Assembly (NCBI RefSeq): GCF_020184175.1
Contig: NC_065531.1
Coordinates: 16,761,213-16,825,212, forward strand
DNA length: 64,000 nucleotides
Reading direction: 5' to 3'
DNA from: Aphis gossypii
Lineage: Eukaryota; Arthropoda; Insecta; Hemiptera; Aphididae
The translations under genes were made by a program, and so were the position numbers. Position 1 is the stretch's first letter. The number at the start of each line of letters is the position of its first letter. This document shows, in pieces, positions 48,065 through 62,900 of the stretch. Below the pieces are notes generated by a model that was not told the origin of the DNA, searched no databases, and saw nothing but the letters and a program-made list of their open reading frames with translations.

Positions 48065-50906
48065 ATAAAACAAATATTTAGATATAAAATCATTAAATCA
48101 AATTATGAAAATATAAAATCAAGAGGAAATACCAATTGTAAATTAATTTTCTTTAACATACCAATCAGTTAAAAAGTTGTATAAATACTGAAATACTAGT
48201 ATTTTATTGACATTATAAATTTTGTTCTTATGAAATTAGATAAATAATGTTTAAACTACAAATCAAGATGAATGTCCAATAATATTAAAGCTATCACTTT
48301 GGAACATTTAATTATATTTATTGAATTGTTTTCATTGATTACAGAACTAAAAGAATACAACAACTGTAATGGTAAACACTCCAAGAAAATTAGTTTGAAT
48401 ACGTAGAAATACTGTAAATATTTCATTTTTAAACAATAAGATAATAATAACATAGGCAATAATTAATAATTATAATATTTCTTAAACACAATATTTAAAG
48501 AATAATATGGGAATAAGAAGAAAATTATAAAGAAAAAAATGATGGTATTTCTATATCGCCTAAAAGAGTGAAGAGAATATGAATAAGTAGAAACCAAAAC
48601 TATTAGTTTTTTATCACAATTCTATCAACTATAATGATCTGACCTATAAAATTAAAAAATAGAAAGCAACACGAGTACACTTAAATAGTTATAATATTTT
48701 GATTATTGAATATAGTATTTAAATATTGTTTTAAAATTACATCAAAAAGCAAAAGAAATTTGTCTAAAAACATCAAGTAGGTATATCTAATATTTATATA
48801 TATAAAAAAAATAATAAGAATACCTAGTTAATTATCCATTTATTTTTATTCTTATAATACAATTAATACATATACCTAAAAAGATATAAAAAGTGTTATA
48901 TTTATTTGAATACATCACCTAGCTATTTGAGCTGGTTTATTGAAAGTACCAAAATATGCTACCATAACATGTGTTCAACATATGTTCATTTTCAGCATTT
49001 AAGTCTATTCTAGCGGATAATGAGAGTTTTTCTGTTTGAAAACATCTAATAGTTCAATGCTATCACAAAGATAGACATTTTATTAACAACAACATATTTT
49101 TAATAAACATTTGCCTAAATTATACACATAATTTTTTCCAGAACATTAAAAATGTTCATATTTAATTATTTTCATATCTAGGTAATAAATCCTTTATTAA
49201 TTAATGTGCTTTTTTAAAATTGTTTGCATAAGTTTAAGTTTATAAGGTCATATATAATAAAGTATAAACACATACTTTAATGTTTTTTAGTGCTATAAAT
49301 CCCGAACTGATAATAACAATACAGAATCAACAAATAGAAATTTGATGCATTCAATTAAAAAGTAAACATTTAACATTAATATTATTAATTAAAACTATTA
49401 AACAAGTACCTATATATATCGATAGAATTAGTGTATTGGGTATTCCTAGATATATTATTATGTACCAATTAACCATTAACATTTTATAATCAAATTTATT
49501 TAATAGATCATTGCTGAATCTCACCTTTTTGTGATTGTAGAACAGGCCACAGGAGGAAATACGATTCACTAGATAACTAGAATGGTGTGATACACATAAA
49601 TCTTATTTACACTACACAATAATAATGAAATTTGGAATTGACGTTTTACCAAACATTAACTTCTTAACACTTAACAATAACCGTTAATTTGTGATTGTAA
49701 AAAAGAAAATGCAACTAGTAAGTAGTGACTGATAAGTGGTAATTTCGATAACTAAAAATATTATAGTGTATACATCAGTACATTAACAATCATAGCCTCT
49801 CTATTCGGTTTTCAGTAGCCTTTACAGACTACTTTTAAATGTTATCTACGATTAATACAATTCTACAAGACGAAGTCTCCACTTTCCAGTCATAGAATTA
49901 ATACAGGATTAATGAAATAACCTGATAAGAAAAACAACGTGCTCTAGCCTCTAGATTCGGAATGGCGGATATTCATGGATAATAATCGATTATGCCCGTC
50001 GGATGTCCAAACCTCCTAACCACGATGGCCAGCCGCCGGCCGTGGAACAGTGTGGCCCTATTAAAAAATCTAAAGCAGTTACTAATTTCTATTCTGTGCC
50101 ATGTCCATGACTATCTAACAGTAATAATATTATGTAAATCATACATATTAAGATCATAATATTATGGATGTTTGTTGTACCCACGGATTTCTCTATCTAA
50201 AACTGCTGTGGTTCACACTTTCACAGTTCACAGACCAAATTAAATTCATTTTATCTGTGTTGGTTATACTTTTTATTTTGTACACCAATACCAAGCCATA
50301 TGCAATAAAAAACAGACTAACCATCATAGAAACTCATTAGCAGTGGATAATATATATATTATTATATTATGTTTATGTCAATGACTATTGTACTACAGAT
50401 CGCAATATTTCAAATAGTAGACTATATCTTAAATCGTGGTCACGATGTAGAGAAGATCTTCTCTGCATCGTGATCGTGGTAGTGTACCTTAATTCACGGT
50501 ATTCTAATATTATGGTGATACAAATTTCAAACTTGGGTTGGTAGTATTGCTTTTAAATATTGTTGCTAACTGATAAAAACTTATTATTTTTTTATCAGCC
50601 GTTATCTATTATTTTATTAATTTAATAATTTGACATTTTGACTATCGAATCAGTGGAATCAGTGGAAGGTAATACTAAAATTTTATGATTAATGATTATG
50701 TCATCAACTTGAATTTGTAGATAGATGTATTTTATTTACATTTACTTTTATTCTATACGGTTCTAATGTAGGTAAAGTATATTTTTTTTTACATATATAT
50801 TATTTATTGTATTGTGTGGATATTTAAATACTGTTTCTGTATTATTTAGCAACAATGTGTTACAATTTTTGATTTTATTCTATAATCTCAAAATTCATCA
50901 GCAATT
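48065..50906. other. Divergent interval between Nup50 and Vps13
   Basis: About 2.8 kb that must hold the promoters and 5' UTR exons of Nup50 (-) and Vps13 (+). The stretch 49930-50060 is clearly less AT-rich (ggaatggcggat, cagccgccggccgtgg) and is a plausible promoter or UTR exon, but I cannot assign it to one gene. The palindrome at 50438-50475 also lies here. Confidence 0.45.
50438..50475. repeat. 38-bp palindrome without spacer
   Basis: Centred on AGATCT at 50454-50459, the two arms (GGTCACGATGTAGAGAAGA and its near complement) pair at 17 of 19 positions; partial pairing continues a few bases outward. It lies 0.43 kb upstream of the Vps13 start codon. Confidence 0.75.
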
Positions 50907-53900
50907 ATGGTGTTTGAATCTTTGGTGGCTGATGTGCTCAACAGGTTCATTGGTGAATATGTTGAGAATTTAGATAGTTCTCAGTTGAATATTGGAATAT
51001 GGGGTGGTAAGTATAAATGATTACACTTTTGTTGTGTTGAATACCTACATTTTTTTTTTTGTTCAGCTTCTAATATATTTTTCTATTCTGTGGCTAGTAT
51101 ATTGTTTTATCTGTTTCAATTTTATGTAATATGTTTTTACTACGGTGCCCTTAGAAACAAGTTAAAAAATAAAGGTAATGGAATCCTATTTAATTAAGAT
51201 TCCATTTAAATTTCATTATTCTTTTCTTAATATTTCGGTTGAAGTGTTATTGCTTATATTTCACTTATTATTTTATTCTAAAATTTATCTTTATAGTTTT
51301 TAAATAATTATAGAAATAACTATTTCTGATATTTTCATAATATATTACCTATTTATTTATTTTTTTTAAATATTATACATAAAATAATCTATTGATTATT
51401 ATTAGGTTTAGGTATTTTACATTTATATAATCATATATTAACAATTTAGCGTTTTTAATAATTTTTATCAGTGAAGAATATTGTATTTTCTGTTGAATGA
51501 GTATTTTTGTATGATATTTTTTTTATTATAATAACGAAAAATTATGTTAGTATTATTTAAGCCTAAGTTAGCTCAACACATTTGTATTTTATACCTACTA
51601 TAAAACAAGTTTTAATTAATTTTAATAGATTTATTTAAAATAACCTGAAAATAAAATATTTTCCTATATTAAGTTCATAACTTTTATAAAAAATAACTGC
51701 CTGGTTACTATTTTAACTGCATTACCTATATAAATTGAGAAATATCAAGTTTATTTTATATTAGATAATAATAAACTTTTACAGACAATAGTATATTTTA
51801 ATTGTAATAAAAAAATATTGTACTATTCAAACTTAACTATAAAATTACTGAAAATAATGATAAATCATAGATATCTTTTTATATTATACCCCATTAGGTT
51901 TATAATGTATGATAACTACCTATTATAACTGTTTATTATTTGTTTATTAAAAATAAATTTTTTATTTTATATTACTTGTTGACTTCTTGATAAAAAATGT
52001 TTTTAAGCAAAACACTGAAGGCTTAAATAAGCAAGTTTAAAATAAAAGAATGTTGTGTTTATTACATATATTTAGTAAGCATTCTAGTCACACCTATATA
52101 ATTATATTATACATAATTATTATTGTTGTAAATAATAATGCATTTCATAATAGTTGAAATATGTTGAATATTATCAATAATCACCAATAATATGTTATTA
52201 AATTGTATTTGCTCCTTAAATAGTTATCTTATCTTTATAAGCATTATTTTTTAAACTTAATTGTGTGCTTATAGTTATTTTTATCATGTACTATGTCTTA
52301 TCTCAATTATTCTTTTAATCTTTCATTTTATATATCAATTTCTTAATTTTAATCTGAGGGCTAAGTTGGGCTATTCATCAGGGTATATTTTTTAGTGTAT
52401 ACTTTATTTAATACCCTTATATTATTGCTATGTCAAAATTATGAAACTGTACAGAATTTAGTAAAACTAGTAGTCTTCATTACACGGTTGAACTCAAAAC
52501 TAAATAACAGATTTTGTTTATATGTACACTATAATTTTCAGAATAATTTAATAATGTATTATAAATAAATTCAATACTTTGAATTTTATCAAATGTAATA
52601 AATATTAATGAATTTTTCTTATAGGTGATGTTGTGTTAAGAGATCTTAAACTAAAAGAAACATGTTTAGATAATTTAGACCTTCCAATTAGAACTATTTA
52701 TGGACATCTAGGTAAACTTAAATGATTTTAATTTAAAAAAATTCTATTTTTATTTATTATTTATGTTGGTTGGTGTTATTGTTTGTTATATAGGAAAGTT
52801 GGTTTTAAAAATACCGTGGAAAAATCTTTATAGTGGTTCAGTAGAAGCCTCCATTGACAGTCTTTTCTTACTTGTTGTTCCAACACAAGATGTTACTTAT
52901 GATGTGGAAAAAGAAGAGAAAAACAAACAAACTGCAAAACAAAATGAAATTTTAAGAATAGAAAATATTAAATTGTTGGATCAACAAAAAAATAGTACGT
53001 GATCATAATATCAACTTAAAAAATATAGTTTCTATGCATAAATACTATTAAATGATAATTTGAGTAAAAAACATTCTGAGCTGTTACTTTTTTCATAACA
53101 TTTATTTATTTAGAACATTTTATTTATATTTTATTCCTTTTATTTGTACCTTCTATGAGACTAAAATTAACTTAATTTAGAATTTTTTTTGTTTCTTAAT
53201 AAAGTGATGTATGTATTAGATTGGTTACTAATAATTCCTAGTATTTTTCAAAATAATTTAGAGAAAACAATAAACTGATTATGAAAAACCTAGAATATTA
53301 ACTCAATACTATTGTTCAACAACATCAATTTTGTTTTTGTTCTTTTTTTTATACAAAAATTAATTACCACATTGATTTGAAATTTCCACCAAATAATCAA
53401 TTTTCTAGACATAATTTATAATTTTTAAATACTTTGTATGTTTTTGTGATATTAAGATAATTAAATTTGTTTTTGATTTTATATGATAAATTTTTGTCTA
53501 TAAATTATAAAGTGTAATAATTAAATACAACATTGAACATTCTTTATTTATTATTCTTACAGAATTTAAAAATGTCAAAAATACGTAGCAACTATTTTTT
53601 GGTATAAGCGTTCAAAATTAAAATGCTAACAAAATTCCATAATATTCCTTTTTAGTTTGAAATATTATTTTACCAAAAATATGAATCATTTTTTAAAATT
53701 CATTTAGTTTTACAATAGTGCTACATGAATGATGATTAAATTACATAGTTCATAACATTATTTATTAATATCTTATTAGGTGTTTAACTAGTTTTGGAAT
53801 GTATGTTACTTGTTAATTAGGTATTAATATTCAATAAATTTATTGTTATTATAATATAATTTTTTAGAAATGGATCAAGATAATGTAAAAGATTCTTTTG

Positions 53901-56900
53901 TTGAAAAGTTGGCTACTCAGATTATCAGAAATGTACAAGTCAATATTAAAACAATCCATATTAGATATGAAGACCGAGTAACGTTTCCTAATAATCCATT
54001 TTCTTTTGGTTGTACACTATATGATATAACATCTCATTCAACTGATTCAAATTGGAATAGATTTATTGATAAAGGTCAAGATCCACTAGCAATGATTTTT
54101 AAGGTAGATACATTTTAAGAATTAAAATTTAAATAAATTATGATAGTATGTATGTATTTTGTTACTGTTATATCTTATAAATTTGTATAAAGTTCAATTA
54201 TTTTATGATATAGGTTTTACAGTATTAAAATATTTAGGCTTTAATGGTGTACCTATGATTTTTTGAATTAAAGGTACATATAAAATACAAACTATATTTA
54301 TAGATAAAAAATATATTCTTCCTTTGTGACTATTATCAAATATTTAAAAACAGCATTAAATTCTGTAATTTATAGGGTTAACTTTTTTCAGACACAGTAG
54401 TTGTTTAAAGAGTTAATTTGTAGTGTACAATGAAATTAAATTTTTTAAATAACAAAAATTAAATAAGATACTTAACTACATACATTGATCTTCTTTTTCT
54501 AATTTGTTTTTATTATTAAAAATATGGCAAACTCCTATTTGTTGTCTCCAACAACTTTCAAGTGCTTAACATTACCAATATATAATTGTATAACATGTAT
54601 TTATATTTTATTATGTAATATAATACATAATATATTTAGTTTCATTATTTATACAGTTTAGTTAATGACTTATTATAATATTAGAAAACATCTTTGTTTG
54701 CTAAAATATTTTTTAAATTTTTTAACTTAAAAGTGAGTTATAAATTTATAATATATTTATGAAATAAAAAAAAAATTAAACAGGTTTCTGTGAACATAAA
54801 GATAATATTAACTTTAAATTTGACAATCAATTTATTATTTACGCTTATAATAAAACTAGTGAAACTATACTCGAACAACTAAATGTAACTTTATAATGTT
54901 AGGTCATGGCAAGACAGACAGGTATAAGATTTTCATAATTTTTTTTTTTTAACTAAGCCAATAGACTTAATTATATCTACTGACATACCATCTACCCCTA
55001 TAATTTAATGGTCATAAAAATGTATATTATACAAATGTTATACAGGTATAATTACTATTCTGTAGTCATTTGTTAGGTATCAAAACATAGTATTATTATA
55101 GTAAGCGATAACATAATATGATGTTATTAGTTGGCCAATTAAGACTTAAGGTCAATTTTCACCTCAGTTTCCCCTCAATTCCTTAGTTTTATCATTGAAA
55201 GGATTGTAATTTTTTTTTCTTAAATGGTATTTACTTAGATTATATCTATGGAAGGATATGCAGTTTATTGGAATTCTAAAGGTAGTTTATTCACTGAACA
55301 ACCAAAAGAAACATACAACGATTCTTTCATAAATGGAATACCAAAGAAAGATGTTCTTCCTGATGGTTATGAATATTGTAAGTTGTAATATAAATATTTG
55401 TTTATTGTTGTAATAATTGTATAATTACTAATTATTAATAAGTAATGAAAAATATTACTTTTTTATTTTAGTGTTGGGTCCAATTAACGCTAAAGCTAAA
55501 ATGAAAATGAATCCAAAACCAGAATTAGATGGTAGTAATTTTACAATACCAAAATATTCTATTCTTATTGACATGGAAAGCTTAAACATCAGTAAATACA
55601 ATATTTATAGAAACACTATATATTTTTATTTAAAACTAAAGTTGTTAACACAATATTATTTTATGGTTCAGGAATTAGTAAAACTCAATATCAACATTTA
55701 ATTATGGCTGCTGAATCTTTAGATCGTTTAACTAAAGCAATGCCTTATAGAAAATACCGACCATTACTTAAAGAATATAAAGGAAACTATAAAGAATGGT
55801 AAAAACAATTGTTATTAATATTTATTATTTAGTGTACCAGCTAGTAAAAATAATTTTTAATGATAGGTAACTCACAAAATATATGTTTATGTCTATACTG
55901 GAACCGAGTAATTTTATCAAATAAAACTCGTTAAAATGTTTGAAAACATTTTTTTACATAATTTTAGGTCTTTATAAAATAGCGTTCTTTAAAAAATAAG
56001 TGCTTATTAATTAAAGAATCACCTGGTATACCTATATGTTGAACATATTGTATTATAATAATAATTATTAAGCTTTACAGCTATTATTTTCTGTATTTAT
56101 GCCATAATTATTTTAGATTCTAAACAGAATAATGATTGTATTGATTTTACAATGATGTATATATTTTCGTGTCTGTACACCATAACTTGTCGAAATAATT
56201 TAAAACTTCAGGGCTGGCTCTTGGTGGCAAATTGAATATCCTTAGTGCATTATAGCGGTCAATCGTAAGAAGTTACCAGTGGTTTTCAAAAAAATCGTAA
56301 AAAACAAAAAAAAAAATTATGGAAAAATAGGAAATTTTACACAAAACCAGTTTTTGATAAAATCAATTTTTTTTTTTATGGTAAAAACAAATTATTATGA
56401 ATACTTGAAATTTCCACCAAATATTTACATTAATGTTATCTATATACGGTTCGGTTCAATTTTCAAAATATTCTGGCTTTTTTGAGCTATTTATAGACAA
56501 CTGAAATTTTAGATATTTCTAAGTATTTTTTTTTAAAATACCTAATGATAAAAAAAATTATGGATGACCAAAAAACTTGAAAATTTAATACAAGGTTTCT
56601 TATATTCTTTTTTTTTATTGTAGTTATTCAAAAATTGTTAATCACAATTTTTTTTATAAGTAATAATAGGCTAAATAATAGGAAATATTCGTGTTTTTTT
56701 TATATAAATGTTGATAAAAATTTTTTGGCTAAATCAAATTACTTGAAAATTGAATACAAAGTTCTTCATGAGTTAGTCTTGAAGTGATTCAAAAATTATA
56801 AAAATACATAGGTACAATTTTTTTTTACCAGCGTTAGAAGTTCAAATATTGATAAAAATTTATAAAAATTGTGAATATTTGTAAATTATTTTGAGTTTAC

Positions 56901-59900
56901 AATTTATAAAAATTTTTGTATAAGTAGCTAAGAATTAAAAATTTAATACAAGATATTCTACAAGTTCGATTTACAATAATTATAAAAGAATAAAAGAAGT
57001 TAAGCGTAGGCCAATTATAAAAATTTTATTTAAAGTTTATATTTTTACAGAATTAAATATTCATTAGTAAAATAACAATTATTTACAATCAAATTATTTT
57101 AGATTAACCACCTTTTTCATCACCCAATGAAAAATATATATGCTAGACTGACAAATCATCTCCATTTAGAATAGTTTTATTGTATACAATGATATCTATA
57201 TCACGATACCATAATGATACCATTGGATTTAAATTTAACACACCCATTATAATGACCAACTCTATGTCCAAGTTCCACTCGATACCTACTGTACAGCAGA
57301 GCGTAACTCACTAGATCTCCCTTTTTTACTATAGTATTTAATTTAATTAGTGTCAAATGTAATTTTCTATTAACATTTACTAATGTGTTTAATGTTTCTT
57401 CAAAAACAATGTTATTAGCTAGGTCTTTCTCTATATTTATGACACTCATTAGTAAAGCGCTGCTGTAACATACTGCTAAATAAAACTAAAAAAAATTTAC
57501 TTAATATAAAATTGAATTGTGACAATATTTCTGATACACTGCATTTCTTTAAAAAATTTAAATTTGGAAAAGTTCAAGGTCATTTAAAAATGTTGATATT
57601 TTTGCTATTTCTTAGCGATATAACAAACGTTATATTAGGAATAATGGAAAAAACGCAGTGTCTTGCCCTCAGAAATATTGTCATAATTAAATTTTATAAT
57701 ATGTATATTTACTCTAGAACCAAAATTGAGCGAGTTCTACTCAGATTGCTTAAATGCATTTTGTCTATGTCTTACGTGTGTAACACGAAGACAACATATG
57801 TCGGTATAACGTCCTCACAAGATAATATTATTTTTGTTTTTATTGATGTTCTTATTTCAGTTCAATATGGTATTATATTAATGTTATTATTTTTTTTATT
57901 ATTTTTAAATTAAGCCTTGGTAGCGGAGTCTATTGGCTGACATTTGACAATTATCTTTTTACATTGTTAACATTAGTCATTAGAATTTTTTTAAAACAGA
58001 TTTTTAATATTTATTACATTTATAAAATTTAGTGTTTGCTGGTATTGTATTAATAATGTATATATATTTTAAAATTATTCTACACTTTTTTATTCATTTA
58101 ACTGTTTGTTTTTTGTTAAATTACTTGAATTTAGGTGGAAGTTTGCATATAAATGTGTTTTGGAAGAAGATGTAAGAAGGATACATAAAAATTGGGATTG
58201 GGCTCATATGAGTTCTCATAGGAAATTAGTTAAAGAGTATAGTATTCTTTATAAACAAAAACTGGAATCAAAAAAACCATCAACCATAACATTAAATAGA
58301 ATATCTGAATTGGAAAATCATTTAGATGTGATGAATATTATTTTAACCAGACAAAAAGTAGAAAATATGGTAAGAATTTTGAGTACAATCTTCAATTAAA
58401 TCTTAATAATTTTAATATTATTTAAATACATATTTTCTTCTTTATAATTTTTACTTAAAATATAACTTACAATATTGGAATATTATGGTATTAACTATTC
58501 TATATTGATATTTGTTATTTAATTTATATTGTATAACAATTAAATTTTTTCCCTGAAAATAAGTTATAACATATACATACATATAGTTCAAATCTTTAAA
58601 CTTTAATGTATCCAATTTTTAATTTTTAGCTTGTAAAATGAACATCTTAACTAAAATTGTCATTAATAATGAAAAAATACACAAAAACTTATCGAATTCA
58701 TTCTGTGAGAAATTATAAGTATATTTGAATTTATAGGTGGAAAGAGAAGGAAAAATTCAAGAAGAAATAAAAAAAGTAGAAGCAGAACGTGGCTGGTTTA
58801 GTTTTTGGCGTTCCAAAAATGAAAGTGATAAAGAAAAAGAAAAAGATATTAGTAATTTACGATTTTAATTAGTCTTATAGTTTTACCTTATTTTAATTTA
58901 TTTTTGTATGTTAGTCAAACAATTTGAAGAAGTTATGAATGCAAGTGAAAAAGAAAAGTTGTATAAAGCAATAGGTTATCAAGAAAGTTCAGCTACAACA
59001 ATCTATCCTGAAACATTTATAGACACAACATTTAAATTCTGTTTGCATACATTAGAAATATCTGTTTTTGACGAAGAATTTACAGCTATACAAAAAGTGT
59101 TGACTGTCTGTTTTAAAGAGTTTTCACTTGAACTTCAAAGAAGATTAACAGCTAATGCTATAAAGTATTACAATACAATTATTTACTTATTATTTTCATC
59201 TAATTACATAAAATAATTTGTATTCTAGAGTGGAAGCTTCTGGTGAAACATTATCAGTACTAGGTCTGCAACAATCAAATACAATACCAAAACTTATAAT
59301 CTCTAAATCATTTGATCAATACAAAAGCGCTCAAGATTTAGCGTGTACCCAAGATTTTGATCAAGATAGCATTGACAGACAAAAATATTTATTCAGTTTG
59401 TTGTTTGAAACAAATCCTCTTGATCAAAATTGTGATAGTAGAGTGATATTGTCATTCAGACCTTTAAAAATGGTATATGATGCTCAAACAATAATTAAAA
59501 TTATGAATATATTCACAGTTCAACAATCAAATGTTACAACACAGTACGTCAAGTATACATTTTGTTTGTTTCCATAATTTAATAATTTATAACAAAATAA
59601 TAATTTAGATAGTTTATATTAGTATAGTTATGTTATAGTAACTTGAATTAAAAAAAAAATTATTTTAATTTATGGTTACATAAAATATACATTCTCTAAT
59701 TACATAGATTACAAGCAGCAGCTGGTGTAAAACTAGCTGAGATCAAAGAAAAATCGGCTCTAGGTATGCAGCATATCATAGAAGAACATAAAAGGCTTGA
59801 ATTAAAAATTGATATGATGCCATCTTACATTGTTATACCTCATGGCGGATTTTACAAAAAGTACCAAACTATTTTAAAATATTAAAAAAAAGCACAACAA

Positions 59901-62900
59901 ATGCATTAACATAAATTTCTTTCTTACAGAAACCAGTCTTTATTAGTTTTTAATTTAGGTTGTTTAAAAATAAAATCTAAACCACAAACCACAGAGAATT
60001 TAGTAAGTATTCAATCAATGCATAAAATGGGAGCCTCACAATCTGAAGTTCTACAAGAAATTGTTAGTCGTAGCTACGATCGCTATTATATTGAACTAGA
60101 AAATGCTCAAGTATGTGATAATACTAAAAATAAATATTATGTATGATGATAATAATAATTATTATAATTATTCATTTTTAGATATTAATTGCTAATAAAG
60201 GTGACAAGTGGAAAAATAAGTTTAATGAATCATTTCAAAATGAACTTTATATTCTGAAGCCAACCACCCTATCCATTCAAGTTGAAAAATGTTTAATAAC
60301 TGATGATCCTCGTTTGCCATTGCTTAAGGTGACTGGAGAGCTTCCAGCTATTGATATAAAAATTGCAGGTGAATACAGAATTAATATTACTTAATATTTT
60401 ATACATTTTATTATTTAAAAATATTATAAACAATTTTAAATAATTAATTATGATGCGAGGTTTATGTATTATTAAGCTTTGTACTCTTCAATTAATTAAC
60501 ATAAGCTATTGTCCATTATTATTTTTAAGTTAGTAGTTTAGTACCTACATATTTACCAAGTTTTAAAAAATATTTCATGAATTTGACCAAATAAACACAT
60601 TAGTTAAAATTAAGTTGCATATAATTGAATTGGCTATTGTAGTCAGCAGTAATGTATATTATATTAAAAATACAACACTAAAAAATAAGGGTGAATAATA
60701 AATAAATAATAAATATAATAAGATTTTCTTTGAAGCTAAATGATTTAAAAACTTTTTTTTTATGAATTGATAAATAATTTAATTTTAAATATTTACTATT
60801 TAGTAATATCTTATGAAAACAGTATATTCTATTTTTTGCACATAAATTATATTATATTATTGTTTATGTTATTTTATATTACTGCAGAAAATCGAATTTT
60901 GGATGCTCTGTCAGTGTTTTTAAGTGTTCCTTTACCAAAGAAAGCCAAAGAATTTGATGATAATCCTCATGTAAGTATTTTAAAGATTATTCTCATTTTG
61001 TATGGTGAAATAATTCATTTTTTTAATACCAAAATTATAGCATTTTTTTTTTTTTTAAGTCATTATAAATAACATTAATTTTTCTTTCAGGATTTTGATA
61101 TACTCGGTTCAGCAATGTCATTACGTCAAAAAATTGATGCATTCAATATGACTAGAAATTTAACTAGCCAAAGAAAAGAAGCTGAAAAATCTTCTGATGT
61201 AAATGTGCAATTTACATCATTGGATGTTAAATTAGTTCTTAAACGTGAGATAACACACATAGTTTAATTAGTTAAATTGATTTATTAGTTTAAATTGGTA
61301 TTAAATTGGTGTATATTTTACTTGTTTTCCTATAATTCTAGGTTTATCAATTAAAGTACTATCTTATGATGATAAAGGCTCTTGGTTAAGTCCATTATTA
61401 GACTTTAATTTACTTACTCTAGAACTGTCATTAACTCAACAATCATTTAATACGAGTATTGCTTTGAAATTGGGTAGACTATTTTTAGCTCAATATTATA
61501 AAGAAACTATTATACCTTTAGTTGACACACCAAGTGAAGATGAAAATCAGTACCTCTTACTTATGAAGTATACTCTAGTAAGTATACATTAAATACTTGA
61601 TCATTACTTAAAATATAACCAAATTTACTTTTGTAGGTGGATAAAAACTCTCCAGAATTTTATACTAATGATAACGTATTGCAACTACTGGAATTAAATT
61701 TTACTAAGTTATTAGCAACAGCTAATAGAGATGCATTACTTTACTTTTTTGATTGGATGAACAATGTTAGTACTAATATAACAAACATGCAAAAACAGTA
61801 CAATTATAACTCAGAACCTCCATTGCAAGTTCAAAAACCTGTCAAACTCAAAAGAATGCATTTAGTTTCCAATGCATTATCAACTATTCTTGAAGAATCT
61901 GCTGCTAGTAAAGTTCAACAATGTATGTATAATATGATTAAATTAAATATTGAATACTGCTATTTATTATTTATTAAAAAAAATATATTTAGTAAATAAA
62001 AAATTGATGGAGGACAAAGACATCAAAGATTTAAAATTAGTAGCGAAAATAGGTGAAATACAACTTATAATTGTATCTGAAGCTGAAGATTTAGCTCATA
62101 TGCTTATAACTCAACTTGAGTCGTGTGTTTCAATAAAGAAATCAGATATTCAAATTGATGCTAAACTACAAAATATTAGTGTTTTTGATCCATCATCTGA
62201 TACAATTTATAAACACGTAAGTAATAAATGCCTTAAATTATTTTAATAATCAGTCTTGTTCAATATATATCAACTATTACATTGAATAAAAAAAACTTTT
62301 AAACTAGTGTAACGTCCCCTCTCCACGTATCGCTCCACTTGCAGTTCTATTAATATTAATGAGGTCTCAGGGATTCGACCTCGGTGGGTGATACTATTAC
62401 TAAGAATCAGGGTTACCTTATGTGAAACCAGACTCAATGTATATATTAATATATAATATATATATTATAGTATATATTAAATCTGTATATACATATATAT
62501 TGTGTCCTTTATATTAGAACTACTTAAAAATACTAAAACCTTAAAGCTTATAACAATCTTATAATCTATCTTATTAAATAATATATATATTACGTATAAT
62601 CTAAATGAGGGTTACCGATCGGGCTGTGGTGGTATGTTTTGGGTATTCTTCTGATCTTGTCACTCTTCAACTGCCGCGATACACAATTGGCCATCCACTG
62701 CCACTCTTTGGAGTCCTGGTCGGTCATTCACATTTTATGCCATGCCTAAAATCCTCATCAGTATAATTGCTTGACCGCATTTGCCAACACTTAATACTCA
62801 GCATATTAGCTATGTTTAACATAGGGAGTAATGTACAATGTTGATGACGACTATCGTTACACTAGTATAATTTCAACTATGCACTTTCAAAGAAAATCAC

